Source: Zantedeschia hybrid cultivar
Taxonomy: Eukaryota; Streptophyta; Magnoliopsida; Alismatales; Araceae
NCBI GenBank assembly: GCA_030544215.1
Contig: JARZZO010000006.1
Location: forward strand, 46,228,501-46,292,500
DNA: 64,000 nt
Direction: 5' to 3'
Shown here: positions 32,560-45,273 of the stretch, piece by piece
How the letters are laid out: the number at the start of each line of letters is the position of its first letter
How positions within the stretch are numbered: the stretch's first letter is position 1
Made by a program: the position numbers and the translations under genes
Notes under the pieces: generated by a model
The model's database searches: none
What the model saw: only the letters and a program-made list of their open reading frames with translations
What the model was told of the DNA's origin: nothing

Positions 32560-33996
32560 TGTAACGACCCGCCATCCTATGACCGGAGACCCGGTCACTA
32601 AATGGATGTCGGCCCATTAACTACGGGTTCACACCCGGATCTCACACAACACGTCTGGAGGAGTAAGTGCTAAACAAGATTAAATATAACAAACACACGG
32701 ACCACAAGGTGAGTAAGTGCGCAGGAAGTAGAATGACAATGTCCGTATACAGTCCAACAATAATTACATGTCCAACAATTAAATAAGTACAGGCAGAAGG
32801 AAGTACAACAACATCGGGGCATACCCCGGAACCAAGACAGCTGCTGGTCCGCACACCAAGAAGACACCACGCTTCCGCTCGCCTCAAGGTCCACACCTGA
32901 AAACCGCAGGGAGTGAGCCACACCAGAAATGGGCTCAGTAGGGATCATCCGATCCCTTGCCTCCCACTCACACACCCACAAGTGCAACAACAGGAAATAT
33001 ATGGCAATTAAAGTAAAGCAGTAAACACAACACCCAACTCTGATGTGAAACGCACGGTAAGCAGTGCAACAAGAACCACTCCAAGTAACCCGAAGAACTC
33101 AACACAGAGTCACGACTCACAGTCAAAGTCCACGAAGCGACTAAACCACACTGTCGACCGAAGTCGAACGTCGCCTCCCAACACTACCACCACTACTCAC
33201 GCCTGTCCACCCCTACAGTGTTCCGGGGCACTGTAGGGTGAGGCAGCAAGCTAAACTAGGACTAGCTGGACTCAGTGTACCGCCACTGCCAGCTACGTGT
33301 GCACACAAGCAGTTTAGACTACTAACCTACCGTCCGGATTGCCTCCACGCTAGGCCTCAGCGCTTCAGGAGGGCCCTGGGGACCGGCGAACCCCCGTCAA
33401 GCTGAAGCTATAGGAACTACCCACAAACCCAACTCTCCCGGGCTGCGTCACGCCAAGGGCTATAGGTACCACTCGTAACCTTGATCAAAGGTCACATCAG
33501 GCCCACTAGCTAAAGGGTAAACCAACTCCTACCAGAAACACCACCAGCTCCTCAGCAAGAAGCAAGCCAGAAGCTGTCACGACAACCAAAGGAAACCCCG
33601 ACCCGCTGAGACCAAACAACAACCCCTCGGATAGCACACAGCTACTCCGGCCCGACGGGCTCAAGGTGGTTCTGCTTGTCTCAGCCAAGGGTGAAACACA
33701 ACAAGCACCCCTCCTCACAGACACCGTGGCTCTTCTCCCATCAGCCCATGGTGACAAACGTAAAGCACAGTTAACCCGATCCACATCCGCATAACACAAC
33801 CACACATATAACATGATTCCATTCGCACCGTAAAACCTCATTCTCAGCATATAGTTAAAGCACACACGCACACACACACACCGGTGACGCAATTCCACTC
33901 ACGCAGAAGTCCCCGTCTCAGTATACAACCCACAGCATGCTTTAGAACCAACCCACCGTGAAACATGCATAAAATAACAGCATTAAGCATTCCTGT

Positions 33997-34354
33997 CTTG
34001 AATTGCGTCGACCGAGGTCGACGCCATTCAAGACCCTTAGACAGGTTTATTAAAAGCCCGATTTATCCTTAAAATACGTCCACCAGTAAAGCCGCCATTT
34101 TAAAACGCGTCTGGGTGTCTCGACGCCATTCAACCCAGAAATCCAGATTTTAGAACCCTTAAACGGGGGCATTTCCTGCCTAAATGGCGTCATGATGGCC
34201 CGACGTCCTTCTGAAAGGCGTCGTCCATCAATGACGTCATTTAGCGCAGAACCCCTAACTCAGGAAACCTCGAACAGGGAGGTTTCTGCCCTAAAACGCG
34301 TCGTACTGACCCGACGTCTTTCGGAAAGGCGTCGACCAGGCACGACGCCATTTA
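33997..34354 (-). repeat. GGCGTC hairpin array of solo LTR 1 (array II type)
   Basis: It starts with CTTGAATTGCGTCGACC and GGTCGACGCCATTCAAG, nearly perfect arms. Further units pair AAATGGCGTC with GACGTCATTTAG and AAACGCGTCG with GACGCCATTTAG. Confidence 0.82.
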
Positions 34355-34895
34355 GCGCCAGAAACCAGGTTTCCTGGTTCAACCCGAGGGTCTCACCCTG
34401 AACCCCGGGCACCCCGAAAAGCCCAAAACCAAAGGGGGAAGAAGAGAAGCTCAATTACATAATTATGCTACGAAGCCACGATCACAACACCGCTATTCCC
34501 ACATGGAATCTCCCCCTAAGCATGCTTAATCTATCCCCCAAACACCCCGTCACGCCGAGAATCACACGAACATCACAAGCAAGGTTCGTCCCCCTACCGG
34601 TTCTTGAACTCCTCCGAGTTCCTCGCCGCCGACCCGTCTCGCCCTACGCCGCCGTCGGTATCCTCGAGGACGCCGCCACTCCGCCGGGACGTCGGCCGCC
34701 GTCCGGAGAAGGGAACGCCGCGAGGAAGGTGGTGGAGGTAGAGGTGAGAGGTAAGGTGGTGTTGGAGTGGTGGAAGAGGAAGAAGAGGGAGGGAAGGAAG
34801 GAAGATCGCCGGAGAGGGCGGAGGGGTGAGGAGAGAGAGTGTGAAGGTGAGAATGAGGGAAAGAAGGGGAGGCTCGCGGGGTCAACCAGAAATCC

Positions 34896-35222
34896 GCTAA
34901 AATGTGTCGATCGAGGCAGACGCCATTCAGTTTGACAGGACGGCCGTACCGACACAGGTCTGAAACGCGTCGCCCACTGCGGACGCCGTTCAGACGACAA
35001 GACAGGCCGTACTGACAACGCTCTGGCGCCGTACCCCGACACCGCAGGTGTCGCAGTCTGAAACGCGTCGGCCAAGCTGGACGCCGTTCAGACAAATCTG
35101 ACAGGGCCGTACTCTCGCGGCCCGAAACCCGCCCACGTGGCGCAACAACCGACAGACCCTAAATGGCGTCCACACAACCTGACGCCTTTTGAAAGGCGTC
35201 GAGCGGTGCTGACGCCATTCAG
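34896..35222 (-). repeat. GGCGTC hairpin array of solo LTR 1 (array I type)
   Basis: Units CTGAAACGCGTC...GACGCCGTTCAG occur twice with different centres, then AAATGGCGTCC...GACGCCTTTTGAAAGGCGTCG...GACGCCATTCAG. Confidence 0.82.
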
Positions 35223-35317
35223 TCAGCAATCTCAAGACCCCTCCAAGGTCCAAACCAGGGGATCCGGCCCGAACCCGACCCGAATATAGAACCCGAAATC
35301 TCGGTCATTACACTTAA

Positions 35318-38300
35318 TCCTACAGTCCCTTCCAATTCATTTTCACAATTCATTATCAACTTCAATATGAACAAAATTGAAGTTTCACTAGCAGAGCTGC
35401 TCAACATGTTGAAGACAGCAGAAGGCACTATCCAGAAAGATAAGCCAAATGTAATGCTTGTTGGTAAGACCAACAAGAAAAGAAAAGTTGGACAGACCTT
35501 TAAGAAAGGTAAGCCCAAGAAGCTAGTGAAAAACAAACCGGCAGCACAAAAGGACAAAGCTAAAGTCAATGATAAAGGTCAGTGTTTCCACTGCCATAAA
35601 GAAGGTCATTGGAAGAGAAATTGCAAGATTTATCTTGCAGAAAAAGCAAAGGAGAAGCTTGGTGAAGCTTCAGGTATTCTCATGATCGATCTTAACTTGT
35701 CTTATAGAGAATCAACATCCTGGGTATTAGATACTGGATGTGTTTCTCATATCTGCAACAACTTGCAGGTGTTAACAAGTAAAAGAAGATGGAACCGCAG
35801 AGACGTGGATCTGAGGCTCGGGAATGGAGCAAAAGTTGCTGCGTTAGCTGTGGGGACAGCAAGACTTCAGATGCCGTCAGGAGACTCTTTGGAACTGATA
35901 GATTGTTATTATGTTCCAACCATTATTAGGAATATCATATCTATTTCATGTTTAGATAGACAAGGATATTCTACGAAACTAGAGAATAAAGGTTGTTCAA
36001 TTTATCAAGGAGACAAATTGTTTGCTTCCAAGTATTTATTGAATGGATTATATTTACTTGATATCTCATATGATGTTTGTCTGGTAAATAATTCTCTTGA
36101 TCGCTTAGATAAGGATGTGAATAAATCGTACCTATGGCATTGTAAGCTAGGTCATATAAATGAGAATAGGATCATAAGGTTGTAAAAGAATGGATATCTT
36201 GATCCATTTGATTATGAATCATTTGCAACCTGTGAAGCTTGTCTCATGGGAAAGATGACCAAAGCTCCATTCTCAGGACATGGAGAAAGAACTAAGGACT
36301 TATTGGAACTAATACATAGTGATGTATGTGGTCCAATGTCCACTCATGCTATGGGTGGTTACTCATACTTTGTTTCATTTACAGATGATTTCTCAAGATA
36401 TGGCTACATATATTTAATGAAATGTAAGTCAGAAGTCTTTGAGAAATTTAAAGAGTTTAAAAACGAAGTTGAGAACCAGACTGGAAAGAGTATTAAAACT
36501 CTTCGATCAGATCGAGGGGGTGAATACTTAAGTACATAATTCACAGAATATCTTAAGGATAATGGTATTTTGTCTCAATGGACTCCTCCCTATACACCTC
36601 AGTTAAATGGTGTATCGGAAAGGAGAAATCGTACTCTATTCGATATGGTACGATCCATGATGAATAATGCTAACCTTCCAACCTCTCTATGGGGATATGC
36701 ACTATTGACTGCTGCATATCTGTTGAACAAAGTTCCCAGTAAGTCAGTACCTTCCACTCCATATGAGATATGGAAAGGAAAGAAACCAGACTTTAAGCAT
36801 GTTAGAGTCTGGGGTTGTCCTGCGCATGTCAAAAGACATGATCCAGACAAACTGGATTCAAGGACAGAGAAATGTAGATTTGTGGGATATCCAAAAGAGA
36901 GTTTTGGATATTACTTCTATCAGCGCAGCGATCAAAGGGTGTTTGTCGCAAAAAGAGCTGTCTTCTTAGAGAAAGAATATCTCTCAAAAGAAGACAGTGG
37001 GAGCAAGATAGAACTGGAAGAAATTCTAGACTCACAAATCAACACTGGTTCATCTTCTGAACCATTTACTCAAGAACTTGTTCAAGATGATACACAAAAG
37101 GTTCGCAGATCAGGTAGAGTGCCTAAGCAGCCTGAAAGATATGTTGGACATATCGATGAAGGCAAACCAAAAGTGCACTTAAATGAGGATGATGATCCTC
37201 AAACCTACCTAGAAGCCATAAATAGTCATGAATCAGAAAAATGGCAAGAGGCAATGGATTCTGAAATTCAGTCCATGTATGCCAACCAAATAAGGTATGG
37301 TACCTATTGGCAGTAAATGGATCTTTAAAAGAAAGATCGGGGCAGATGGACAAATTGACACATACAAGGCAAGGCTTGTAGCAAAAGGATATCGTCAAAG
37401 GCAAGGTGTTGACTATGACGAAACCTTTTCTCCAGTTGCCATGATTAAGTCAATCAGAATACTTCTTGCTATCGCTGCATTCTATGATTATGAAATATGG
37501 CAAATGGATGTGAAAACAGCATTCCTTAACGGGAACCTTCAAGAAGAGGTGTATATGATACAACCTGAAAGATTCACTTCCAAAGAGCATTCAAGCAAGG
37601 TATGCAAGCTGCAAAGATCCATCTATGGATTAAAACAGGCATCCCGAACTTGGAACTTAAGATTTGATGAAGCAATCAAATCTTATGACTTCATTAAGAA
37701 TGAAGATGAACCTTGTGTATACAAAAAGGCTAGTGGGAGCGCAATTACCTTTTTGGTACTTTACGTTGATGACATTCTACTCATTAGGAATGATGTAGGA
37801 ATGTTATCATCAGTAAAGGCTTGGTTATCCAAAAACTTCTCCATGAAAGATTTGGGAGAAGCATCCTATATTCTGGGAATAAGGATCTATCGAGATAGGT
37901 CCAAAAGGATGCTTGGCTTGTCCCAATCTATGTACATAGATACCATAGTCAAAAGGTTTGGCACGGAAAATTCCAAGAGAGGTCTCGTTCTTATGAGGCA
38001 TGGAATTTATCTCTCTAAAGAAATGTCTCCGAAGACACCTGAAGAGAGAGCATACATGGAAAGAGTTCCTTATGCCTCGGCAATAGGATCTATTATGTAT
38101 GCAATGCTATGTACTAGGCTTGATGTGTCACATCCACAAAGTGTCACCAGTAGATATCAGACTGATCCAAGTGAGGAACACTGGAAAGCGGTGAAATGTA
38201 TCCTTAGATACTTGAGAAGGACTAAGGATCTATTTCTCGTTTATGGAGGAAACGACTTGGAACTTCGAGGATTTACTGACTCGAGTTTCCAGTCGGATAT

Positions 38301-38748
38301 GGATGACAGCAAATCCATGTCTGGATTTGTGTTCATGTTAAATGGAGGTGCAGTAAGTTGGAAGAGTTCCAAACAGGAAACTACTGCAGATTCGACGACC
38401 GAAGCATAATACATTGCTGCAGCTGAAGCGGCCAAGGAGGCAGTTTGGATGAAGAAGTTCATCTCGGCGCTTGGAGTCGTTCCAAGCATTTCAGATCCCG
38501 TTCCATTATTGTGTGACAACAATGGAGCAATAGCTCAAGCAAAGGAGCCAAGATCACATCAGAAGTCAAAGCACATTCTGAGACGATTTCATCTGATTCA
38601 TGAGATCATCGCCCAAGGAGATATAGTAGTTGAGAAAGTCTCATCTGAAGATAATGTAGCAGATCCCTTAACTAGGCCATTGTCTCAAAACAATTTAGAA
38701 CGTCACCTTAAGTCTATGGGACTTAGACACATGGGTGATTGGCTATAG
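35318..38748 (+). pseudogene. pol: Cop1 gag C-terminus and pol
   Basis: Continuation of the copia polyprotein: Gag end and CCHC knuckle CFHCHKEGHWKRNC (about 35583), protease WVLDTGCVSHIC (about 35718), integrase zinc region YLWHCKLGHI with CEACLMGKM, integrase core with HSDVCGPMS, RSDRGGEY and VSERRNRT, RT with YVDD (about 37768), and RNase H with FTDSSFQSD, CDNNGA and NVADPL. Damage relative to Cop2: TAA stops at 36183 and 36537, a net deletion of 23 bp near 37290 that shifts the frame just before RT, and a stop at 38407. The open stretch 37297-38409 is therefore a fragment, not a gene. The real end of the frame is the TAG at 38748. Confidence 0.9.
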
Positions 38749-38762
38749 TCCAAGTAGGAGAA
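38749..38762 (+). other. Cop1 polypurine tract
   Basis: TCCAAGTAGGAGAA directly before the 3' LTR start TGTTAGAATT. Confidence 0.8.
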
Positions 38763-40327
38763 TGTTAGAATTGGGTGGCCTCAAAGCCAATCATTGTACA
38801 TTCTAGTTCAGATTATTAATAAAGACAATTATTTCTTCATTTAATAGTTCTCGCAAACGACTATCATAATGAAGGTCCATAGACAAATGTATGGGATATT
38901 TAATCATGATGAGATCATGATAGTGAGATCAATATCCTAAGGCAAATGTCTTAAATAGTTCTCGATCGTAGGATATTTGAGATGGACATTAAATATCTGA
39001 TAAGATCGACACAAGTTATGTCTGCTCATATGATGAGGGTGAATGATCTCACATTCACTCGTGTGGTGACACTAAGACAAACAAGTGGGTGCTCATTAGA
39101 GAATGAGTTCACTGAACAGACCCAAATAAGAATTCATTGATGGTAATTATAACTATTAGTCAACCAGGGAATTCATTTGTTGCAGTAGCACAGTCGGTCC
39201 TTTGACCTGAGTCACCAATGATACCTTGTTTGTGGACCATTGTGTCTTGAATCTCTGACTCGTGGGCTTTAACCATTAAGTCCACCATAATCGGTCTTTC
39301 AGATACAGTGGAAAGCTTGCGAAGGTAATTGAGTGAACAACAAGGGATCACTCACTCTTGGTATAAGACTGGAGAGAGAATGTCCCATGGATGTGTACAC
39401 AGAAATCCCTGGCCAGGGTCAAATGAAAGAGATGTCTTTCCAGATATTAACTGTGTACTGGAATCCATCTGGATAATGCGATAGAGGGTTTGACTATAAA
39501 ACCATACCCTTGCGTTATCGGGACATTGCATGAGTGAAGGATTATATCTTTGCGGCATCTGTAGATGGAAAGGTTCAATTGAAGGGAACATTATCCCTTA
39601 TATCTTCTGGGATCATGAGGTAGTGTTTGGTGTTGTTCATGATTAGAAGGCCAAGTGATTTGATCATCAGATGATAATTCACTTGTTTATTAAATTAATC
39701 ATTTAACATATGATGTTTAAATGTTAATTAATAAATATTAAACTCAAGAAACAGTTCTAAGTTTAATGGGCCTGCAACCGGACTGATATATGGGCCTAGA
39801 GGGTCACATACATAAGAGTTCTCGTCAGACGGTGAGAGATGTTAAATTTTATGCTTATCTGGGTTTTTGTGAAAAGCTGCAGGATAAACATGAAGATTTA
39901 ATGGAGAGTTATCTAAGGCCAAACTCTTGGATAATCATGAGGATTAACTGTTGTGCTTATCCTTATTTCTATATAAGGAGGGCCAAGGGGGAGTGGTAAA
40001 AAGTTAGTTGGACGAATTTTACTCCCCAGATTCTCTCTCTCCTTCTCGGAGTGGATATGTCTCTCTCCGCGCATGGTGGATCTGAGATCTGGTCGGAGCA
40101 CTCAAGTCGAGGAGGAAATCGCGTCTGCTGCGGGAACTCGTGTGGATACCTCTAGAGATCGTGCGCGTGCGCGATTACCGAGTCGGCATCATCCACGGGA
40201 GATTCGAAACCCCGCAAAGGTGAAGAACTGTTCTTCCCGCTTAGATTTTAATGTCCGTTTTACGACCCCAGCAACCGATACAATGGAATCATTTTTATTT
40301 CCGCTGCGTTCTTGGCGATTCCTTACA
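38763..40327 (+). repeat. Cop1 3' LTR
   Basis: It starts TGTTAGAATTGGGTGG and ends GGCGATTCCTTACA at 40327; TATA box at 39970-39978. It is directly followed by the inverted LTR end of Cop2. Confidence 0.92.
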
Positions 40328-40421
40328 TGCAGCGGAAATAAAATGATTCCATTGTATCGGTTGCTGTGGTCGTAAAACGGACATTAAAATCTAAGCGGTA
40401 AGAACAGTTCTTCACCTTTGC
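40208..40421. repeat. Tail-to-tail LTR palindrome joining Cop1 and Cop2
   Basis: The last ~95 bp of the Cop1 LTR up to 40307 reappear as their reverse complement from 40329 (centre: ATTTCCGCTGC ... GCAGCGGAAAT). The spacer is 21 nt (40308-40328) and consists of the LTR terminus GTTCTTGGCGATTCCTTACA plus a T. The mirrored copy lacks exactly that terminal stretch. The right arm continues past GypE at 52640. Breakage with fold-back repair, or integration followed by deletion, would both give this. Confidence 0.88.
40417..40421. other. GypE target-site duplication, left copy
   Basis: TTTGC, repeated at 52640-52644 on the other side of GypE. Confidence 0.94.
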
Positions 40422-42768
40422 TGTAACGACCCGCCACCCTATAATCGGGGATCCGATTACTAAATGGGTACCGAATCATTAATTTGGAACCAAACCAGGA
40501 TCTAAGTAAGTCTGGGAAATAAATAATAAACTAAGCTAAACATTCACATCGCATTGAATTGAAATGAAAGTGCAGGAATTCAAATTATTACAATGCGACT
40601 CGATACAACAAATAATTACATACTCCAACTGAAAAGAAATAATTAAACATACAGGCCAGAAAATAAATAACAACTACATCGGGGCATACCCCGGAACAAC
40701 CGCTGAAGGCGCTCAACACACGGCTGCACACGCCGCTCTAGGTCTGCCGGGAGTCCTCACCTGAAAACCGCAGGGGTGAGTCTCAAGACAAGACTCAGTA
40801 AGGATCCTTCGATCCCCACTGCCCACGCACACACCCACAAGTGCAAAGTACAGCTAACGGTAAAGTAATAAGCACAATAATAGGTACAATTCCTAATTCT
40901 CAACGTGAAATCACAAGCAGTCGAAATATAATAAACATGCATATTCTAAACCAGCCGACTAGGGAACCCACATCTGCCGTCTCGATAGAACTCGCCAACC
41001 ACACAAACAACGGTGGGAAAACCTCGACCCGCTGAGACCAAGCAGTAACCCATCGGATAGCACACTAGCTACTCCGGCCCAACTGGCTCAGGTGGTTACT
41101 CCTTCCCTCAGCATGAGTGACTCTCCGAATGTACCACTCCGATACCGGTACTAGCTGACCCCGGGGTTCACCAGGTGACCCTCTCTCACTAGGTGTCACC
41201 CCGCCCACGCCCCCACCGGCGCTGTGCTCACGTCCCCACCAGCACAGGGTGATAAAGCGCTACACTGTCACTCCAGGTCCTCAGTAACACAAAACACCAA
41301 AACCCGGCACAATACGATCCGGTCACGTGAAAAGCCCGCGATCACACGGCACACACGCAGTGCCATCCGGTCATGAAGAATCCATTTCTACCGAGTACAC
41401 TAAAGCATGCACTAACCAATTATCTAGCAGTATGAACACATTTTACTGGCATGAATTAGTATTGTTCTGTCTTGAATCGCGTCGCCCAAGGCCGACGCCA
41501 TTCAAGCTCTGTGTACTGGTTTAAGTAAAACACTGTCTTCAGAATCAGGCCTAAAAGGCGTCGACACCAGTAGTCGCCTTTTGAAAGGCGTCGACATCCT
41601 CAGACGCCATTTAGCACGGAAATCCAGGAATTCCAGAAAACATAAATTAGGGGATTTCTGCCTTAAAAGGCGTCATGGTTACCCGACGCTATTCAAATCG
41701 CGTCGCCCGCCCATGACGTCTTTTAGTCCCAGAATCCCAGAACTGGCAGACTTTCAGTAAGGCGGTTCCTGTCTAAAAGGCGTCGTGATGGCCCGATGCC
41801 CTTCAAAAAGGCGTCGTCCATGCACGACGTCTTTCAACCCCAGGAACCAGTATGTCATGAGCCCGAGGGCTCTCTTTTCAACCCCAAAATTACCCAAAAA
41901 TGGAGGGGAAAGAGGGCAATTCAATCAACAGGAAACCACATTCATGGAAATCCCCCATATCATCAAGAAGAACACCTAAACATGCTTGTTCTACCCCCCA
42001 AAACCAAAGATCCATAACATGCTCAAACGGGGAAAACATGGTTTAACCACAATGCTATGGGAACCGTCACCCTACCAGATACTCGAACGCCTCTGAGCTT
42101 CAAGCCGTACACCCGTCTCGCCCCACGCCGCCGCCGGTACCGCCGTGGTCGTCCTTACTCCACCGTGACGTCGGCCGCCGTCCGGAGAGTAAAACGCCGC
42201 AGTGGAAGTGGAGGTGGTAGTGGTAGGAGCTAGATAGAGGTTGGAGTGGAGGGAGAGATGGAATGGTGGGAGGAAAAGAGGGAGGCGAAGAAATCGCCGC
42301 CGAGTTCGCCGGAAGGGAATGAGAGAAAGAAAGAAGGAAGAAAAGTGAGGGAAAGAAGGAGGGCTCGCGGGGTTAACCAGAGAGTGGCTAAAACGCGTCG
42401 ACATCCACGGACGTCTATCAGGTGACGTGACGGCCGCTCTGACAAAACTCTGAAACGCGTCGGCCTATGCAGACGCCGTTCAGGCGACATGTCAGGGCCG
42501 TACTCTGACAGTCCCAGAGTCGCAGTCTGAAAGGCGTCGTCCCATGCGGACGCCGTTCAGACGACACGACAGGGCCGTACTCTCGCGGCCCAAAGCCAGC
42601 CCACGTGGCACCCACGTGGCAGAACTTAAAACGCGTCTGCAACGGTGGACGCCGTCCAAACCGCGTCTCGCGGGCTCGACGCGAAACATCACAAAGTCTC
42701 TGCCCCACTAGAGCCTGAACTACAGGGTCCGACCCCGAAAACCGAATCCGAAAGCCTCAGTCCTTACA
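40422..42768 (-). repeat. GypE 3' LTR (2347 bp)
   Basis: It reads TGTAAGGACTGAGGCTTTCGG to GGGTCGTTACA on the minus strand. It differs from the 5' LTR by scattered bases and small indels. Hairpin arrays lie at about 41470-41840 and 42386-42676, separated by the CT-rich and GC-rich block (about 42080-42360). Confidence 0.92.
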
Positions 42769-42786
42769 TTCTCCCCCCCTTAAAAG
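42769..42786 (-). other. GypE polypurine tract
   Basis: CTTTTAAGGGGGGGAGAA on the minus strand directly before the 3' LTR, the same tract as in GypA and TRG. Confidence 0.88.
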
Positions 42787-42855
42787 AATTTCGCCCCCGA
42801 AATTATCTGCTAGAATTAATAAGGTCAAAACAGGGATACAAGTTCACAAGGAGAC

Positions 42856-42940
42856 TTACGAAAAGAGGTAAGGGAACTGCTCCCGCATCTCGTCCTCTCG
42901 CTCCCAGGTTGCCTCACCTCCGGAGCGGTACTGCCAAATC
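42856..42940 (-). pseudogene. pol: GypE polyprotein C-terminal tail (separated fragment)
   Basis: The last ~27 codons of pol, cut off from the rest by the solo LTR. The translation contains GGEATWERE and ends with QFPYLF before TAA at 42858-42856. An EATWE motif near the C-terminus is typical of the chromodomain-like end of plant chromovirus integrases, thought to steer integration to chromatin. Confidence 0.75.
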
Positions 42941-44367
42941 TGTAACGACCCGCCATCCTATGACCGGAGACCCGGTCACTAAATGGATGTCGACCCCTTA
43001 ACTACGGGTTCACACCCGGATCTCACACAACACGTCTGGAGGAGTAAGCGCTAAACAAGATTAAATATAACAAACACACGGACCACAAGGTAAGCAAGTG
43101 CGCAGGAAGGAGAATAACAATGTCCGTATACAGTCCAACAATAATTACATGTCCAACAATTAAATAAGTACAGGCAGAAGGAAGTACAACAACATCGGGG
43201 CATACCCTGGAAACTAAGACAGCTGCTGGTCCGCACACCAAGAAGACACCACGCTTCCGCTCGCCTCGAGGTCCACACCTGAAACCGCAGGGAGTGAGCC
43301 ACACCAGGAATGGGCTCAGTAGGGATCATCCGATCCCTTGCCTCCCACTCACACACCCACAAGAGTAACAACAGGAATATATGGCAATTTAAGTAAAGCA
43401 GTAAACACAACACTCAACTCTAATGTGAAACGCACGGTAAGCAGTGTAACAAGAACCACTCCAAGTAACCCGAAGAACTCAACACAGAGTCACGACTCAC
43501 AGTCAAAGTCCACGAAGCGACTAAACCACACTGTCGACCGAAGTCGAACGTCGCCTCCCAACACTACCACCACTACTCACGCCTGTCCACCCCTACAGTG
43601 TTCCGGGGCACTGTAGGGTGAGGCAGTGAGTCAAACTAGGACTAGCTGGATTCAGTGTACCGCCACTGCCAGCTACGTGTGCACACAAGCAGTCTAGACT
43701 ACTGTCCTACCACCGGATTGCCTCCACGCTAGGCCTCAGCGCTTCAGGAGGGCCCTGGGGACCGGCGAACCCCCGTCAAGCCGAAGCTACAGGAACTACC
43801 CACAAACCCAACTCTCCCGGGCTGCGTCAGGCCAAGGGCTATAGGTACCACTCGTAACCTTGATCAAAGGTCACATCAGGCCCACTGGCTAAAGGGTAAA
43901 CCAACTCCCACCAGAAACACCACCAGCTCCTCAGCAAGAAGCACGCCAGAAGCTGTCACGACAACCAAAGGAAACCCCGACCCGCTGAGACCAAACAGCA
44001 ACCCCTCGGATAGCACACAACTACTCCGGCCCGACGGGCTCAAGGTGGTTCTGCTTGTCTCAGCCAAGGGTAAAACACAACGTGCACCACGCCACAGACA
44101 CCATGACCCTGTCCCCATCGGTCCATTGTGACAACGTAAACCACAGTTAACACGGTCCACATTCGCATAACACAAACACACATGTAATCATGATTCCATT
44201 CGTACAGTAAACCTCAGTCTCAGTATAAAGTTAAGGCACACACACACACACCGGTGATGTAACTCCCCCCACGCAGAAGTCCCCTGTCTCAGTATACAAC
44301 CCACAGCATGCACAAGAACCATCCCACCGTGATACATGCACGATATAACAGATTTAAGCATTTCTGT

Positions 44368-44727
44368 CTTGAATCGCGTCGACCGAGGTCGACGCCATTC
44401 AAGACCCTTAGACAGGTTTATTAAAAAGCCAGAATATCGCTTAAAACGCGTCCACCAGTGAAGCCGCCGTTTTAAAACGCGTCAGGGTCGCCCGACGCCA
44501 TTCAACCCAGAAATCCAGATTTGCAGAACCCTTAAACGGGGGCATTTCCTGCCTAAATGGCGTCATGATGGCCCGACGTCCTTCAGAAAGGCGTCGTCCA
44601 TCCATGACGTCATTTAGCGCAGAACCCCTAACTCAGGAAACCTCGAACAGGGAGGTTTCTGCGCTAAAACGCGTCGTGCTGACCGGACGTCTTTCGAAAA
44701 GGCGTCGACCCAGCCCGACGCCATTTA
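44368..44727 (-). repeat. GGCGTC hairpin array of solo LTR 2 (array II type)
   Basis: Same unit order as solo LTR 1, starting CTTGAATCGCGTCGACC and GGTCGACGCCATTCAAG. Several centres carry substitutions relative to solo LTR 1 while the arms mostly keep GGCGTC/GACGCC. Confidence 0.8.
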
Positions 44728-45273
44728 GCGCCAGAAACCAGGTTTCCTGGTTCGACCCGAGGGCTTCACCCTTGAACCCCGGGCACCCGAAAATCCCAAA
44801 ATCAAAGGGGGAAGGAGAGAAACTCAACCACACAATCATGCTTACGAAAACACGATCACAAACACCGTCGTTCCCACATGGAATCCCCCCCTAAGCATGC
44901 TCAATCTGTCCCCCAAACACCACGTCACGCCGAGAATCACGCGAATCATCACATGCAAGGTTCGTCCCCCTACCGGTTCTCGAACTCCGCCAAGCTCCGT
45001 GCCGCCGTCCCGCCGCACCGCACACCGCCGCCGGTACCCTCGAGGACGCCGCCACTCCGCCGGGACGTCGGCCGCCGTCCGGAGAAGGGAACGCCGCGAA
45101 GGAGGTGGTGGAGGTAGAGGTGAGAGGTAGGGAAGCTATGGAGTAGTTGGAAGAGGAAGAAGAGGAAGGGAAGGGAGGAAAATCGCCGGAGAGGGCGGAG
45201 AGAGCGAAGAGAGAGAGAGTGAAGGTGAGAATGAGGGAAAGAAGGGGAGGCTCGCGGGGTCAACCAGAATTCC

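Larger units (their letters stand above)
32560..35312 (-). repeat. Solo gypsy LTR (TRG-like family), 2753 bp
   Basis: Minus-strand LTR, TGTAATGACCGAGATTTCGG to GGGTCGTTACA, flanked by CTTAA on both sides, with no internal region. It aligns along its length with the TRG LTRs but differs in detail (TGTAATGACC instead of TGTAAGGACT at the start). Hairpin arrays are at 33997-34354 and 34896-35222. The open frames inside correspond to LTR frames in TRG and are not genes. Confidence 0.93.
28135..40327 (+). mobile_element. Cop1: Ty1/copia element with both LTRs, gag split by a solo LTR
   Basis: 5' LTR 28135-29700, PBS, leader, gag-pol, PPT, 3' LTR 38763-40327. The LTRs are 1566 and 1565 bp and very similar. 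A solo gypsy LTR with its own TSD interrupts gag. No TSD for Cop1 can be shown, because its right flank is the inverted LTR of Cop2 rather than target sequence. The coding region has several stops and a frameshift, so it is inactive. Confidence 0.9.
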
